Shown here: piece by piece, positions 7,540 through 18,800 of the stretch
Layout: each line of letters starts with the position of its first letter
Position numbering within the stretch: position 1 is the first letter of the stretch
From: Hetaerina americana
Lineage: Eukaryota > Arthropoda > Insecta > Odonata > Calopterygidae
Assembly (NCBI GenBank): GCA_022747635.1
Contig: JAKTNV010000011.1
Location: 14,536,475 to 14,600,474 of the forward strand
DNA length: 64,000 nt
Direction: 5' to 3'
The notes under the pieces: generated by a model
What the model saw: the letters and a program-made list of their open reading frames with translations, nothing else
The model's database searches: none
Told to the model about the DNA's origin: nothing
Translations under genes and position numbers: made by a program

Positions 7540-8942
7540 CTGCACTACGCAAGTACTCGACCCAGCACATCACGAATGTCATTGCGGAAAATCAATGTGA
7601 AGCGTGTTGCGCATTCATCCCATAACCTATAACCTGGACTCATTCTTCCTGTTCCGCAATATGAAAAAAAACATCCTCGGCGTGTATTCTTCATCATCAA
7701 AGGCAAGGGTATGCGAACTGAACACGCTTCCGCTTGCAACGACTGTCGCAGACGCAATTCTGCAATTAATATAAATGAATTTACTACTATAAGCATTAAT
7801 TAACTACGTTACGTAAGATTAAATTTTTGTTCAACATATCATGTGAATGAAAATACGTACGTGTACTACTTTTGTAGAACATTTATTATAGTACAATGGA
7901 ACCTGATCGTAAAAACATTTATATCGTTCAACTTGTGAATATTTGGAGCTATTTACGTCGTTTTAAAGGAGTTAATAAATAATTTATCTAAATAGTCAGT
8001 GCTTAAGAGTAAACTAAGTAATATAGTTACAAAATTAACTTAAAATACCTGTTATGTCATGAATTTTTAAACTTAATTCGACATCTCTTGTCAGCTGACA
8101 AAGTGAAGGTGTAGAGAAGACTGGCAAGACTCCTTACTTTAATATTTTGACCAGGAAATCGATCTTGTAGGTACCGCAGTGTCGAGTTTCTTTTTTTTAA
8201 ATACAACAAAAGCGAAGTTATATAGCTTTCTGCTGTCATGGGTACACCAGTAGTGCTGCTATGGTTACACCTATGTTATTCCTTTCTGGTTTGGTGGTGC
8301 TCACCTTCGAAAGGTCACCTTAAAGCACACTTGTATAATAAAAATGTAAAAACTACGGACGTGAACTAGTTTCTATTTTTTTCAAAGGGGAAGAGGAAGG
8401 AGGACTTTATTTAAGGGGTCGTATGGGGTTAGGAGGAGGAGAATGGAAGCGAGCGGTAGACCCCAATAACTCAGGGGCGCCCTTAAATCTCCCCCCTGAC
8501 CGCGTGGTGGTGGGGGACGAGGGCGCTGCGTTACGATGTCTCGGGGGCATATGCAGAGAGGAGATGGGTACCCTGACTTCGCGGCAAATCGGTCTGTCCC
8601 GCAGGCGTAGAAGAGAGGAAGGAGCTTGGGCGACCGAAACGAGTGTGTGAGCATTACGTGAGGGAAGGCAATTTGTCCATCTGTGGATGCGGTTTTCCAT
8701 CCCGAGAGCCCACGGAAAACGAGAAAAATTTACTGCAACTCGCATTTTGTCTCCCACTTCTTTATTTTCTCCGCTCGTAAGGCTCGCAGGAGATCAAATG
8801 CAAGTCGGGAAGGATGAGGGAGGCTCTTCCAGTAGACAGAGAAGCAGCGAAATCATTATGAAGCATCGCGCATAAAAACTAAAATATTTATGGATGTAAA
8901 TTGAGTAGCTTCAGGCGTGATGTGGTGGAAGTCGAACATAAT
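7540..8942. other. Unassigned AT-rich sequence
   Basis: No element, RNA gene or convincing exon recognised. 7545-7796 has an 83-codon minus-strand frame (KNTRRGCFFSYCGTGRMSPG...) that does not look like low complexity, but I cannot assign it. 8390-8660 is a purine-rich, GC-richer patch with no recognisable protein. Confidence 0.4.
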
Positions 8943-9473
8943 GAATAACTGATCGTAGCGCTTTTCCACTTGATAAAAATATTTTTATTTACGACCGGGT
9001 TTCGATGTATTACATCATCATCAGGTAACCAACTGAAGTTGTGTTCAAGCTTATATACCTTCCAGAAGGGGTGGAGAGGGCGTGGTAGGAAACGAGGGGG
9101 GGGTTTGGAGAGGGGGGGAAAAGGAGGGGAAGGGGGTGAAGGGAAAGACAAGGGAGACATTTACAAGAAATAGCGGAAACAGCGTATTGACCTTGTTAAA
9201 AAACACACACAGTATATAGTCTTTAGGCTTCGAAGTGATCCTGGTTCCGTCCCGGCCACCGATGGTTTATTGGAGACTGCCGCCATCCACCCAACACGAT
9301 CACTTCTCCAAACCCCCCCCTCGTTTCCTACCACGCCCTCTCCACCCCTTCCGGAAGGTATATAAGCTTGAACACAACTTCAGTTGGTTACCTGATGATG
9401 ATGTAATACATCGAAACCCGGTCGTAAATAAAAATATTTTTATCAAGTGGAAAAGTGCTACGATCAGTTATTC
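8943..9473. mobile_element. Foldback element with hammerhead-like motifs
   Basis: Two nearly perfect inverted arms of about 168 bp (8943-9110 and 9306-9473) around a 195 bp centre. Each arm, read outward, carries CTGATGA, one extra base, a stem GATGT/ACATC with loop AAT, then GAAACCCGG and TCGTAAATAAAA. In the right arm these are 9392-9398, 9400-9412 and 9413-9416; in the left arm they lie on the minus strand at 9000-9024. The signature is like a type I hammerhead ribozyme, known from Penelope-like retroelements, but the extra base before helix II is not canonical. Confidence 0.7.
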
Positions 9474-9509
9474 TTTATGGATGTGTTGAAAAAACATAGA
9501 CAAGTGCGA

Positions 9510-9775
9510 TGATTGTGTCAAGGGTGACAAGTATCACGAGTGTGACAATCGTTACAAGTACGATATGTGTGTGTGTTTTGCGAGTGTGACGAGCGTGGCA
9601 AGAGTCGTTAGGATGGCAATTTTGGCGAGTGTGATGGATACTGTGAGTGTGAAAAGAGCGGCGAATGAGACTAGTGTGACAAGTGATCTGTTATTCGAGG
9701 CAAGTGTGGCGAGTGTTACTAGGGCATTATGTTTGGCAAGTAAGATGAGTATGACAAAGTGCCATAGTTGCGTCA
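9510..9775. repeat. Degenerate 9-nt minisatellite
   Basis: Repeated variants of GAGTGTGAC and GTGACAAGT over about 260 bases. Translated on the minus strand it gives imperfect VTL/ATL triplets, which reflects the 9-nt period and not a protein. Confidence 0.65.
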
Positions 9776-10106
9776 CTGCGGTGCTGATGTGCGATCAGTA
9801 CTCTATGCAAGGAATGGCTGCCAATGAAAAGAAAATTAAGGTAGAGGTCTAAAGAAACATTAAGACTCATGGGCTCATATAGGAGAATTTAATTAGAGGC
9901 CTAGGTGATTTCGCCTAATCACGCTTTCTTTTAGACGATGGTGGGTAAATTAATAAGGACACAACTCGAAATAGGCGAATGAGTAAAAAAAGGTAAAAAT
10001 AGGTAAAATAAGTATCGTAAATAGGTCAAAACAACCTAAGTGTTTAAAGTTGGCTTTAGCCTCGTGGACTGTGACACGTCGCGAACGACTACGAATTCCT
10101 GTGACG
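9776..10106. other. Unassigned spacer
   Basis: AT-rich, with short AGGTAAAAATAGGT-type runs near 9990-10020. Nothing else recognised. Confidence 0.4.
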
Positions 10107-10108
10107 TA

Positions 10109-11425
10109 CAGGGTCGCACCCAAAAGTGGCAGGACTGATTTTTTTACTAGAATTTTATAGACGATATACTTACATCGACTTAATAATCTTCAAAGTATGC
10201 TCCTTGAGCTGCTACACCCTAAGTATAACGTTGCTCCCATTCCCCGTACGCCCGCTGGAAATTTTCTTTGGGGATGCCGTTGATGACCCTCGTCGAAGCC
10301 TCTTGAACGGCCTTTATCGAGTCAAAACGTCGTCCCTTGAGCTGTCTTTTCATCAGGGGGAAGAAGAAAAAGTCTGGTGGTGCCAGATCGGGTGAATAGG
10401 GCGGGTGCGGCTACGTGGCAACGCCGTATTTTGCCAGGAGCTGTCTGACGACGAGCGCGCCATGGCACGGCGCGTTGTCATGATGAAGCACCCAGCAGTT
10501 TGCGATGCCCGGTCGGACTCCTTTCACGCGTTCTCGGAGGCGGGTGAGCTCTTGCACGTAAAAGTTCGCATTCACAGTCTCCCCTGGTGGGACAAACTCC
10601 TTGTGAACCACTCCATGACGGTCGAAGAACACAATCAACATCGTTTTGATTTTTCATTTGCTCATGCGAGCCTTTTTTGGACGTGGGGACGCGGAAGTGT
10701 GCCATCCCGCGGATTGTCTTTTCGTTTGGGGGTCATATTGAAAAACCCATGTTTCATCACCAGTTATCACATTGTCCAAACAATTTTCATCTCGGTGCAA
10801 ATTGGCTAACACTTCTTCGGAAATGCGCACACGCGTTGCCTGTTGGTCGGCACTCAGAATTTTCGGCACCATCTTGGCGCACACCTTGAGCATGGCCAAA
10901 TCCTGTGAAATAACGCGTTGGACGTTGGATGCAGACAGACCCAACTGGTCTGCAAATTCTTCACTGGTTAAGCGTCGGTCTGTGTTCAGCAGTGTCCTCA
11001 CTCTGTCCACATTCGTGTCGGTTCTTGCCATCGACGGCCGTCCGGAGCGATGGTCGTCTTCAATGAGCTCCCTACCCTCTTTAAACAACTTGTGCCACTC
11101 AAATACTGTGGAACGGCTTAAGGCAGTGTCCCCATAAGCCTGCTTGATCATATCGAGGGTCTCAGTTGCCGTCTTCCCGAGTTTCGCACAAAACTTTACG
11201 GAATAACGTTGCTCTAAATTCAGATTCATTTTGTTTTTCGACGCGGACAAAAAACTTGCTTCACTAAAAACGGTGTCCTCACTCAACGACAGCCCGCAGG
11301 CAACTGAGGTTGGTGTCGGTCTGTTGCTAAGAGCCCCCTGCACCTTACCCTGCCAGGCAGACACCCCTCCACCGCTCCGTTCGCGCCAGAGAAAATCAGT
11401 CCTACCACTTTTGGGTGCGACCCTG
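10109..11425 (-). mobile_element. Full-length mariner transposon (inactive)
   Basis: 1317 bp, flanked by TA at 10107-10108 and 11426-11427. The terminal inverted repeats (10109-10142 and 11392-11425) begin CAGGGTCGCACCCAAAAGTG and differ at one base over about 33. One transposase gene lies on the minus strand. Size, TIRs and TA duplication are exactly those of the mariner family. Confidence 0.95.
10219..11229 (-). pseudogene. mariner transposase with two nonsense codons
   Basis: A 336-codon frame from ATG 11227-11229 to TAG 10219-10221, the usual length for mariner. The N-terminus (LEQRYSVKF...SRSTVFEWHKLFKEG) is the paired helix-turn-helix DNA-binding part; the linker motif VPKIL is present. 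Catalytic motifs are TGDETW (first D), HHDNAP (second D) and YSPDLAPPDF (third D), with 34 residues between the last two, the D,D34D signature. The frame is never shifted, but TGA at 10654-10656 and TAG at 10411-10413 interrupt it, so no active enzyme is made. Both fit single-base changes. Confidence 0.93.
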
Positions 11426-11479
11426 TAGTATGTACGGTATTTCGTCACAACATCTTGTTAATTTTAAGTCCCCAAATTC

Positions 11480-11600
11480 CAGAGCAGTCGGCCGGGCATC
11501 GAGGGATCCGGGTTTGAATTCCGGTCCAGAGGAATAATTTTTACACTCTGAAATTGCTGCACTGGAATACATATTATCAGATGACTGTTAAAAGTTACTG
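11480..11600 (+). mobile_element. Possible tRNA-derived SINE fragment
   Basis: A B-box-like GGGTTTGAATTCC at about 11510 follows GCCGGGCATCGAGGGATCC, resembling the T arm of a tRNA-derived head. No A box or tail could be defined. Confidence 0.35.
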
Positions 11601-11754
11601 TTGCGGCATCTCCTGCAGTTTCATGAAATAAGTGAATTAGATTTCACAAGGAGAGCCATCTACTGGAATGGATATTAAGTATTTAGGGAATTAAGTGACA
11701 GGTGAACACGCTTTTATGCCGCTACATTTTATTTCATGGCTCGGAAACCTGGTC

Positions 11755-11960
11755 GTCTGAAGAACCCATGAACCCGAAGGTCGGTTTTATAAGTGAGGCA
11801 AGAGCTCACCGAATATTCCGAAAGTCCAACGGCGTGGGTAACACATGGGCGTAGTAAGGGTGGCCAGTTACTTTTCCTTTGCTGTTAGTGGTTTCTTGGG
11901 AAATTAAGGTACCCAGGAAACCACACAGCTTGGGTGAAGCTGAGGCTGTCACGATTTGTC
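11755..11960 (-). mobile_element. SINE-B copy
   Basis: Shares, in the same order, the blocks GAAGGTCGGTTTTATAAG, GGTGGCCAGTTAC and GGTACCCAGGAAACC with 23478-23650 (same strand), and the CACCCAAGCT block with 38320 (opposite strand). It abuts the 3' end of a CR1-like copy at 11962. Confidence 0.65.
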
Positions 11961-11961
11961 T

Positions 11962-12600
11962 AATTTCGTATTTCAGTACCTTGCAACCCACCGCTAAGGT
12001 GTGTGGCAGGGGATGAATACATACCAGGCAAACTCTGACCAAAATATGACCCTACCGCGGTCGAAAAATGTTATTATGATCTCCTATCGTTCGTGGAAAA
12101 AATTACATCTTAAACCTACCTGTTTTACGCTTGATATCTGTAATTTTACTTACATGATCTCTCTTACCGCAGTACGATGGGGTTAGTAAAACATTTTCAA
12201 CATCACTGCTAAAGAGACGTCCTTGCAAGAGCTTCAATCTGTAATTTAACCTTCGCTCCGTTAGTGCCAAGCCTATCTGCTATGATATTTTCGATACGCT
12301 TTTAAGGTCATTATAACTTTTCACAAATCTAGCTCCTCTACGCTGCACGCGATCCAATTTGGCAATTAATCCAACTTCGTGAGGATCCCATATACTTGCA
12401 GCATATTCTAAGTGAGGCCTAAACATCGAAAGATAACATTTCTCTCTGACCTATTCATCATATTTACCAAGTACACTTCTGATAAATCCTAATTTTTTGT
12501 TAGCTTGTCCACATATTCACCGTATGTGTTTCACTCTCCTTGGGAATCTAACCCGGGTTCTTCGGTAAGTAACTCTACTCGATCCACTGGGCTTCCACGT
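11962..12600 (-). mobile_element. CR1-like LINE, 5'-truncated copy
   Basis: Degenerate C-terminal part of a CR1/jockey-type ORF2 plus 3' UTR. Conceptual translation shows the typical tail (RP-LEYAASIWDP-like, then LNYRLKLL) with many breaks. The 3' end is at the ...TTGCAACCC motif (11978 region), as in the other copies at 33, 40, 52, 59 and 63 kb. Confidence 0.75.
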
Positions 12601-14479
12601 CCCCCCGGTCTTTGGAAAAGGACTTACTAATTGAAGATTGAAATCTTCCTAGATATAATTTTCAAAGATGATGAAAATGGGAATAGGACGATTGAATGAT
12701 GAAAGTGCTTAGGAGGTAAGGGAAGAGGAAAATGTTGTTGAGAGAAAAGGCAAGAGTAGGGGGAATTTGGATTGGAATTGGGAAGTAAAATAATGTGATA
12801 TAGATGAAGGATTTTGATAATACAGGCTAGGAAAGAAAAAGAATAGGAATACTGCTTGGAATTAAGTAAAACGGACGCTTTGAAGATTCAGTTGAAGACT
12901 GGTTTTTTGCGGTTTATGACTTATGGTGGATCTTTGAAGTGTAAAGAGTTTAGTATAAACCTTACTCTATTCTACATTGTTCGCGACATAAGGAGGTCAT
13001 CATCATAAATCTCCCAGCATATTCGTTAAAATCACCAATGTCTCGTAGATTATATTTTTCAAACTGGCGGATTTTTCGTCAATTTTTTTCCAATATTCTA
13101 ATTAATGTTTTCCCCCATAATTCACGCTTCTAAATTGATCCAACCTGGAAGAGAATGTTCTTTATTTTGTTTACCCGTATATCGCGGCACGGCGTGTATT
13201 AGTGGCTCCATTTTCTACAGCTTCGCGAGGAAACACCGTTTCGGTAGAATTTAATTTTTTTTTCGACCCAAGAAGTTGAGTCCCCCTTAGAAAACGGAGC
13301 AGATTCTCTCTCTCTCTCGCTCCTTGCCGTATGGAGACCTCGAACGTGCCAAAAATTCAAATGTCCTCCCCTTAAGATTTGCAATTTAAGACACGGGAGA
13401 CACAAGAAACTCTTCTCGTATATTTGCCCTTTTTAGCAAGCCAACCCTTTGCCAGACGTGTCGGTAATTTAAACGTGGGAAAACGGATTCGGAATCAGTG
13501 ACAGATCATTTCCACGTTGTATTCACGTGCACGTGAATATTAATGGATTCGATTTTCCATTCCATTCGAGTTGTGCATATGATGGCGCGGGAATTTTTAC
13601 CCTCTATGCCACACGCACAGTGCAGGGGAAAGTGTTACTATCAAGAGCAAATCTTAATTCCGTGGTTAAAGAGCGGTAATGAATGTTCTGAGGCCCCTTG
13701 GAACATGTTTAGACCATTCGCTGAATTGTGCCTCAAATTATGTTCATGTGTATTAGTCTGCATTAGAATGTACACGGGTTTTTGGTGGGCACAATAGCTC
13801 AAAACCATCGACCCAAGCAGTACGAAATTTTATGCGTAAATTTTTATTAAGGATAGAAGAACTGATTATATTTTGGCCGAGATTAACCCACAGGAAGCCC
13901 CAGGTTCTGATTTTTACCGATTTTAGGTCAACTAATGCTTCCATAAGTAAACCAAGTTAAAGAGCAGGAAATACTTCTATCGAAGCAATAACTAATTTAC
14001 CTAATTACCATTTCATTTTTGTAATTGAAACATAATGTGTTAAGTCATAGTCTTTCCTTGAGTAAAATACCATATAAATAATATAAAAAGTTTGAATTAT
14101 TGCAATTTAATATTATCTGACCTCATTATTAAAACAACATATTAAAAAAACGGTTAATCTACAGCGTTAAATATAGTCCGATAAGAGAAAACGAATGCTA
14201 AACTAGTACCAAAAATCGCCCAAGCTGCTAAATTAAAAGAAAAAAATGGAAAACTTTGATAAAAGATTGCCGTATGAATTGTATAGTGAACTCGGAAGTG
14301 TGGAAAAACCATTATGCAGTTATGCAGCTACACACAAATGTTTGCAGAAACTATCTCAAATATCAAAATATTTACATTCGGACATAATCTGTTTATTCCT
14401 TATTCATAGCTACATAGATGGCAGTACTACTGCGTAGGGTGTCCAAACTGAAGCTGCCTTTTCATTTGGATATTTAGGC
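12601..14479. other. Unassigned AT-rich sequence
   Basis: 12640-12870 is purine-rich with weak likeness to RTE-like 3' ends. 13280-13330 has a short TC-rich run. No gene or clear element seen. Confidence 0.35.
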
Positions 14480-14790
14480 ACCTAAATGCATGCTCCCTAA
14501 TGGCTGACGAGTCTGGATGCAGCTGATGATATTGTAGGTATATTCTGGAGGAGAGAAGATTGTTGGGAGAAATTTGAAGAAGTCAGAAGTGGATACCGTC
14601 GATATTGAGAGTATAAATCGTATGCTTAAGTTCGTAATGCACAAGGGAATATGCTAGGAATACGAGGTAGAGGAAGGAAGATAATAGGTGTTTTGGACGG
14701 AATTATGGAATATAGACGGCATGCAGAACTAAAGAATGAGTAATTGCAATGTGTACTATCACGTCGAAGGATAATTTGTGTAACGTTAAT
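14480..14790 (+). mobile_element. RTE-like LINE, decayed 3' part
   Basis: Contains eroded phrases typical of the family (GGAGGAGAGAAG, TTAGGAATACGAGGTAGAGG, TTTTGGACGGAATTATGGAA) in the order seen in the better copy at 46615-47125. No open frame remains. Confidence 0.5.
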
Positions 14791-14954
14791 TAGGGTTTAG
14801 GAGTACGGCATGGTGTAATTCACAGAGTCATTCAAAAAACTGACTCTAAAATACTTATTTATGGTCATAATTTTGAGTGACCTTTTCAAAATAATTGGAT
14901 TAACATGATTTCTGATATAGTGATGGTTTCCGGGGTAACTTTATGGAATCGATT

Positions 14955-15242
14955 CATATTGAAAACGAAAAAATAGTAACTTTGTGATTTCACGGAAAAT
15001 TTATTACGGTACCTCCTTGGTTTCGACGTTCTACGTCATCTTCAGGTGAAGACTCTCTATCCAAAGATAACGTTGAACGTAGAAACCTAGTTCGTTTCCG
15101 TGGAATCACAAAGTTAATATTTTTTTAGTTATTAGGTAGAGAGTCTTCACCTGAAGATGATGTTGAGCGTCGAAACCCGGTTCGTATCGTAATAAATTTT
15201 CTGTGGAATCGCCAAGTTACTATTTTCTTCATTTCCAATATG
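14955..15242. mobile_element. Second foldback element with hammerhead-like motifs
   Basis: Inverted arms 14955-15061 and 15136-15242, about 80-85 percent alike, plus an extra partial direct copy in the loop (15069-15127). The right arm reads CTGAAGA (15151-15157), one extra T, stem GATG/CGTC, GAAACCCGGTTCGTA; the left arm carries the same on the minus strand (15021-15045). It shares the GAAACCCGGT-CGTA context with the element at 9.4 kb but is otherwise unrelated in sequence. Confidence 0.7.
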
Positions 15243-16035
15243 ATTACTGATGAGTACGTACGATCTTCAGAAGTAATCCCCCCCACTTTGTGACTTACAA
15301 TCAATAATTCAAGTAATTGGTATTTTTATTCTAGGTATAGGGATAATTTTTGGACAGTTATTGAGAACAAAAATGTGTGAAATTTTTAGGCATCCTCTCC
15401 CAAACTACACTTTCCCCAGTTCAATATCCTTCTCATTTCTTCCTGATTCCCGCCCCTATTCATATCCTTCCTTAATAATCTGTTCTGTACCTCACTCCCC
15501 TACTCCGACGTACCAATATTCTCGCATCGCATCCTTCAGCATCTCAATATCCATCTCGGTATGACCTCGTTCCTTCCTCCTGCCTCCTGCGAAATTTATG
15601 CAACAGCTAACTTGCATTACTTTGCAAACCCTGTCATATTTCAACGACTCACCGTTTGTCTCCCTCTCCGTCGAACATTTTTCTTTTCTTCCTAATTAGA
15701 AGAAGGACGTTCACTCTTCTGATAATGCACAGCTCGATGGAAAAAGATTTTCCCTGTCGCAGATGACTAAATGAACTTCCGCCCAACAGGGGCACACTTG
15801 TCGGATTAAACTGCTTACGTCGCTGTTCGTGACATTTTGGATTCTTGCAATTATGTACGACGCGCGAAAAGGGCGCGACCTGGTTTGAGTTGAAGATCTT
15901 AATCATCAGTATATCAATCTTAAGATTGGTTTATTGCAACCTTCCCTTCTTCTCCTTTCAGTGTTAATTTTATCTTGCTTGATGACCTCTCTTCGTTTTA
16001 CGTCCTTCTTAATTTGTTTTGTATAGTACCCGTAG
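15243..16035. other. Unassigned sequence
   Basis: Pyrimidine-rich stretch 15400-15600; nothing assignable. Confidence 0.35.
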
Positions 16036-16039
16036 TAGT

Positions 16040-16345
16040 AGTATTTAGGGTAGGCGACCGACAGCTGAGGTCATTTGCGCAATAGGGGATGGACAGGAAA
16101 GGGTGGAGAGAAACCCGGTGTCGGCATTAGCCTACTCTGTACGAAAGGCGCCAAGGGGTCCGCAGCTTAACGTCCCATCCGACTGGCGGCGTACTCACTC
16201 AAAGTGCCGTCCACAAAGCACCGCAAGTAGGGATAGAGATACCTCTGAAAAATATTCAACACCACCAGGGTTTGAACCCGGGCCTCTGGGTAGAAAGCCA
16301 GTACGATAGCCACCGCACCATCGCGATCTCGTTGTTTTATATAAT
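16040..16345 (-). mobile_element. SINE-C, tRNA-derived
   Basis: On the minus strand a tRNA-like head occupies roughly 16330-16258: A-box-like GGTGCGGTGGCTATCG, anticodon-arm TGGCTTTCTACCCA, and B box GGGTTCAAACCC. The body follows, with the phrase GATGGGACGTTAAGC that I recognise from arthropod SINEs. A strongly decayed copy of the body lies at 18640-18800. Confidence 0.75.
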
Positions 16346-16529
16346 TGCCTCTTGGTATTCCATTTCCGGATCTTGTCTTCAACTTTCCCTTCTATTATGT
16401 CTCACGCTAATCTATTGCTCCTCATGGTATTTCCATTGCATCTAGTTCTTCTTTGCCGTACAGTAATTCTCATTGAAATCTGTCCAGATGGTATCCAACC
16501 ATGTAATAGTTTGAGAAAAATAGCCTACC

Positions 16530-16978
16530 TAGAACAATGAGGTGGCCTTAGTCCCCTTCGAAGTACTCCCCTTTGGACCCCACACACTTATCCCAGCATC
16601 TCTTCCACTTTTCAAAACAATCGGTATAGTCCTTTTTCGGAATGTTCACATCAGCTGCCTTGCCTCATTCTCCTTTATCTCGTCAATTGACAGTTGGGAA
16701 GACTGGGTTTTTATTTCAGAGTCATAGCCGTAGATCCATGAGTCATCTCCAAGTAAGACCTCTTTTCAGAAAACCTGGGTCATAGTTTGAGGCTTGGATC
16801 AAGTCCCCTGCAAATTCAGCATGAAATTCTTGACGTTGACGAGATGAAGGAGAATACGACGAGGCAACTGATTACCATTCTGGAAAAGGACTTTGCCGGT
16901 TATTTTGAAAAAAGTGAAAGATACGCTGGGATAAGTGTGTGAGGTTTCAAGGGGACTGAGGCCTCATACTTCTAGATA
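16530..16978 (-). mobile_element. Foldback remnant of a mariner-like element
   Basis: The minus strand encodes LLGDDSWIYGYDSEIKTQSSQ (16700-16795), matching the first catalytic-D region of mariner transposases, and then DYTDCFEKWKRCWDKCV..KGEYFEGD (16545-16650), the usual C-terminus. The region between, including the other catalytic residues, is deleted. At 16828-16978 the C-terminal segment is repeated in inverted orientation, making a large hairpin with arms of about 150-170 bp. Confidence 0.7.
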
Positions 16979-17740
16979 GAATATTTTTCTAAAAATATTG
17001 CATGGCTGGATACCATCTGGACAAACCTCGTATGTTTCCCATTCCCCGATACTCTTCCATAAACTCTTCCTCGGTACTCACTTTTGTCAGTACCTTTAAT
17101 CTTAAGCAATATCCTCTTGAATGTCATGTTCCAGAGTCTCCTCTGGTCCACCTTTTCAATATTCCATGTCTCTAATTCGTTGGGTTTCATGCTCCACACG
17201 AACATTTTGACGAACTTCTTCCTTGTTTGCAACATCAGGTTCTTTGAACACAGCAGCTGCTTCTTTTTCGCGAACGCCTTCTTCGCTTGATGTCGATCAA
17301 ACTTCTACCATCCCAAGTCATAGTTCTGCCCAAATTGATTAAAGGTTCCATTTTCTCTAGTTACACTTGTCAAACTGTGTTATCTGCCTTCAGATCTTCC
17401 TTCCACACACGAGGATTTTCGTTTTTAATGCCCAATTCTTGTTCTTCGTTTATTTACCTATTCTAGGTATACGTCGAATATAGTAGTGCTGTCGAGAGGT
17501 TGAATCCTTGTCGAACTCCTTTGTTTATTTTGGCATTTATTTTCCTTCCGTTTTTCATTTGCATAGTTTTTACTTAATTCTTGTAGAGGTGATGGATTAT
17601 TCTTCTGTCGTTGGAGTCCATTCCAAGTGCTTCTAGAACATTTTGTTCCATTCGACATTGTCGAAGACCTTCTCCAAGTCCACGAATGCCACATAGTATA
17701 ATGGCTTGTTTACATGGATCAATTTTGCGGCCAGTACCCT
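16979..17740 (-). pseudogene. RTE-like LINE reverse transcriptase, broken
   Basis: Reading 17740 to 16979 on the minus strand: YVAFVDLEKVFDNVEWNKMF (motif A), a frameshift, GVRQGFNLS (motif B), then FVWSM...ETWNIEKVDQRRL, the conserved ALYGAETWTLRK region of RTE-like ORFs. Several frameshifts and stops. Confidence 0.75.
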
Positions 17741-18635
17741 TTAGTTTTCTTCCTGTTGATACTTGTAATATATACTCGAAATATTTGGTCCATATTTTTC
17801 AGGATTGCTAGTAGGTACTCTCGCGTTTCTGCAACAAAGGCTATGAGTAGATGGTAAAATCTTCATTCGGCTGGATTCTTATTTGGTATTGGGCATTCGA
17901 AAGTAAATATTTAGGAACCCCTTTATCCAAATCTTTAGCTCCCTAGGTGACCCTAGGGGTCTCCTATCGCAAAAAATGTTTTTTCGAAAAAAATGTTTAC
18001 CTGAGCGATTCTTTGCTTGAAAAAATTCATGAAAATACATTTTTATTCCCAAAAACATTCTAATTTTTGTCAAATTTTACAACCAAAATTGTGCCCTGGA
18101 AAAATATTTGAATTTTTCCAAATATGTTAAGGTTATGTCTGTAATTTTTGGCTAACTCCTTCATAATTATTTTTCGCCGATTTTTTCCGTTCTTTTGATT
18201 GGCGAGGTTAGATTTGCCATTTTCTCTCCAAAACAGCCTCAAAATTCGATAAAACCCTTTTTTTGGTGTTTTCCCCCATGTTTTAGCACATAAACTCAAC
18301 TGCATGTCAATAAATAACGATTTTTGATAATTTTTTTGTTGTTTCTAATAGCTCCATTACTGAAATCACTTCATAAATGGCAATTTAAAAAAAACCTTGC
18401 TTTAATCCGTGAAAGTATTAAATTTTTTTCTTAACAGCCAACTTCGATTTCCAGAAACTTTTAACTAAAGGTTTTGTCCCCATGTTTGTTAAATTTTTGA
18501 GAAAGAAATTACATCTTGGAAGTTGAATTCTAGAATTTATTATACATTTCCTTTGCTTCGTTAATTTTTTAAGTATTACTATTCTTAATTTTCCATTTTC
18601 TTCATACGCATGAGGCCAATTGTGTTTACAGGAAA
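17741..18635. other. Unassigned AT-rich sequence
   Basis: Rich in A and T runs; no feature recognised. Confidence 0.4.
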
Positions 18636-18800
18636 CGGTGGTGTTAGTATTTCACGGGAAAGACGGAAGAAGGGTGGTAGGAAACTCGGTGCCGGCATTA
18701 TTATACTACTAATTTTTACGAAAGTCCCAAAAAGGTCAATTATTCCATTTGACGGATGATGTACCCCACTTAAAGTGCAGAAAATGTAGGAATAGAAGCT
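18636..18800 (-). mobile_element. SINE-C, diverged body copy
   Basis: Aligns in order with 16090-16220: AGAAGGGTGGTAGGAAACTC, GGTGCCGGCATTA, TACGAAAG, then ACTTAAAGTGC. Divergence is high, so it is a much older insertion. Confidence 0.6.

Noticed and set aside
7545..7796. 83-codon minus-strand frame as a gene
   Set aside because: Looks protein-like in places, but I could not match it to any family and it has no supporting context; left as unassigned.
9552..9776. VTLATLA-rich 74-codon minus-strand frame as a repeat protein
   Set aside because: Fully explained by the degenerate 9-nt repeat; plus strand is equally open.
15400..15600. Pyrimidine-rich stretch as an RTE-like copy
   Set aside because: Composition is similar to real copies, but no ordered family phrases could be found.
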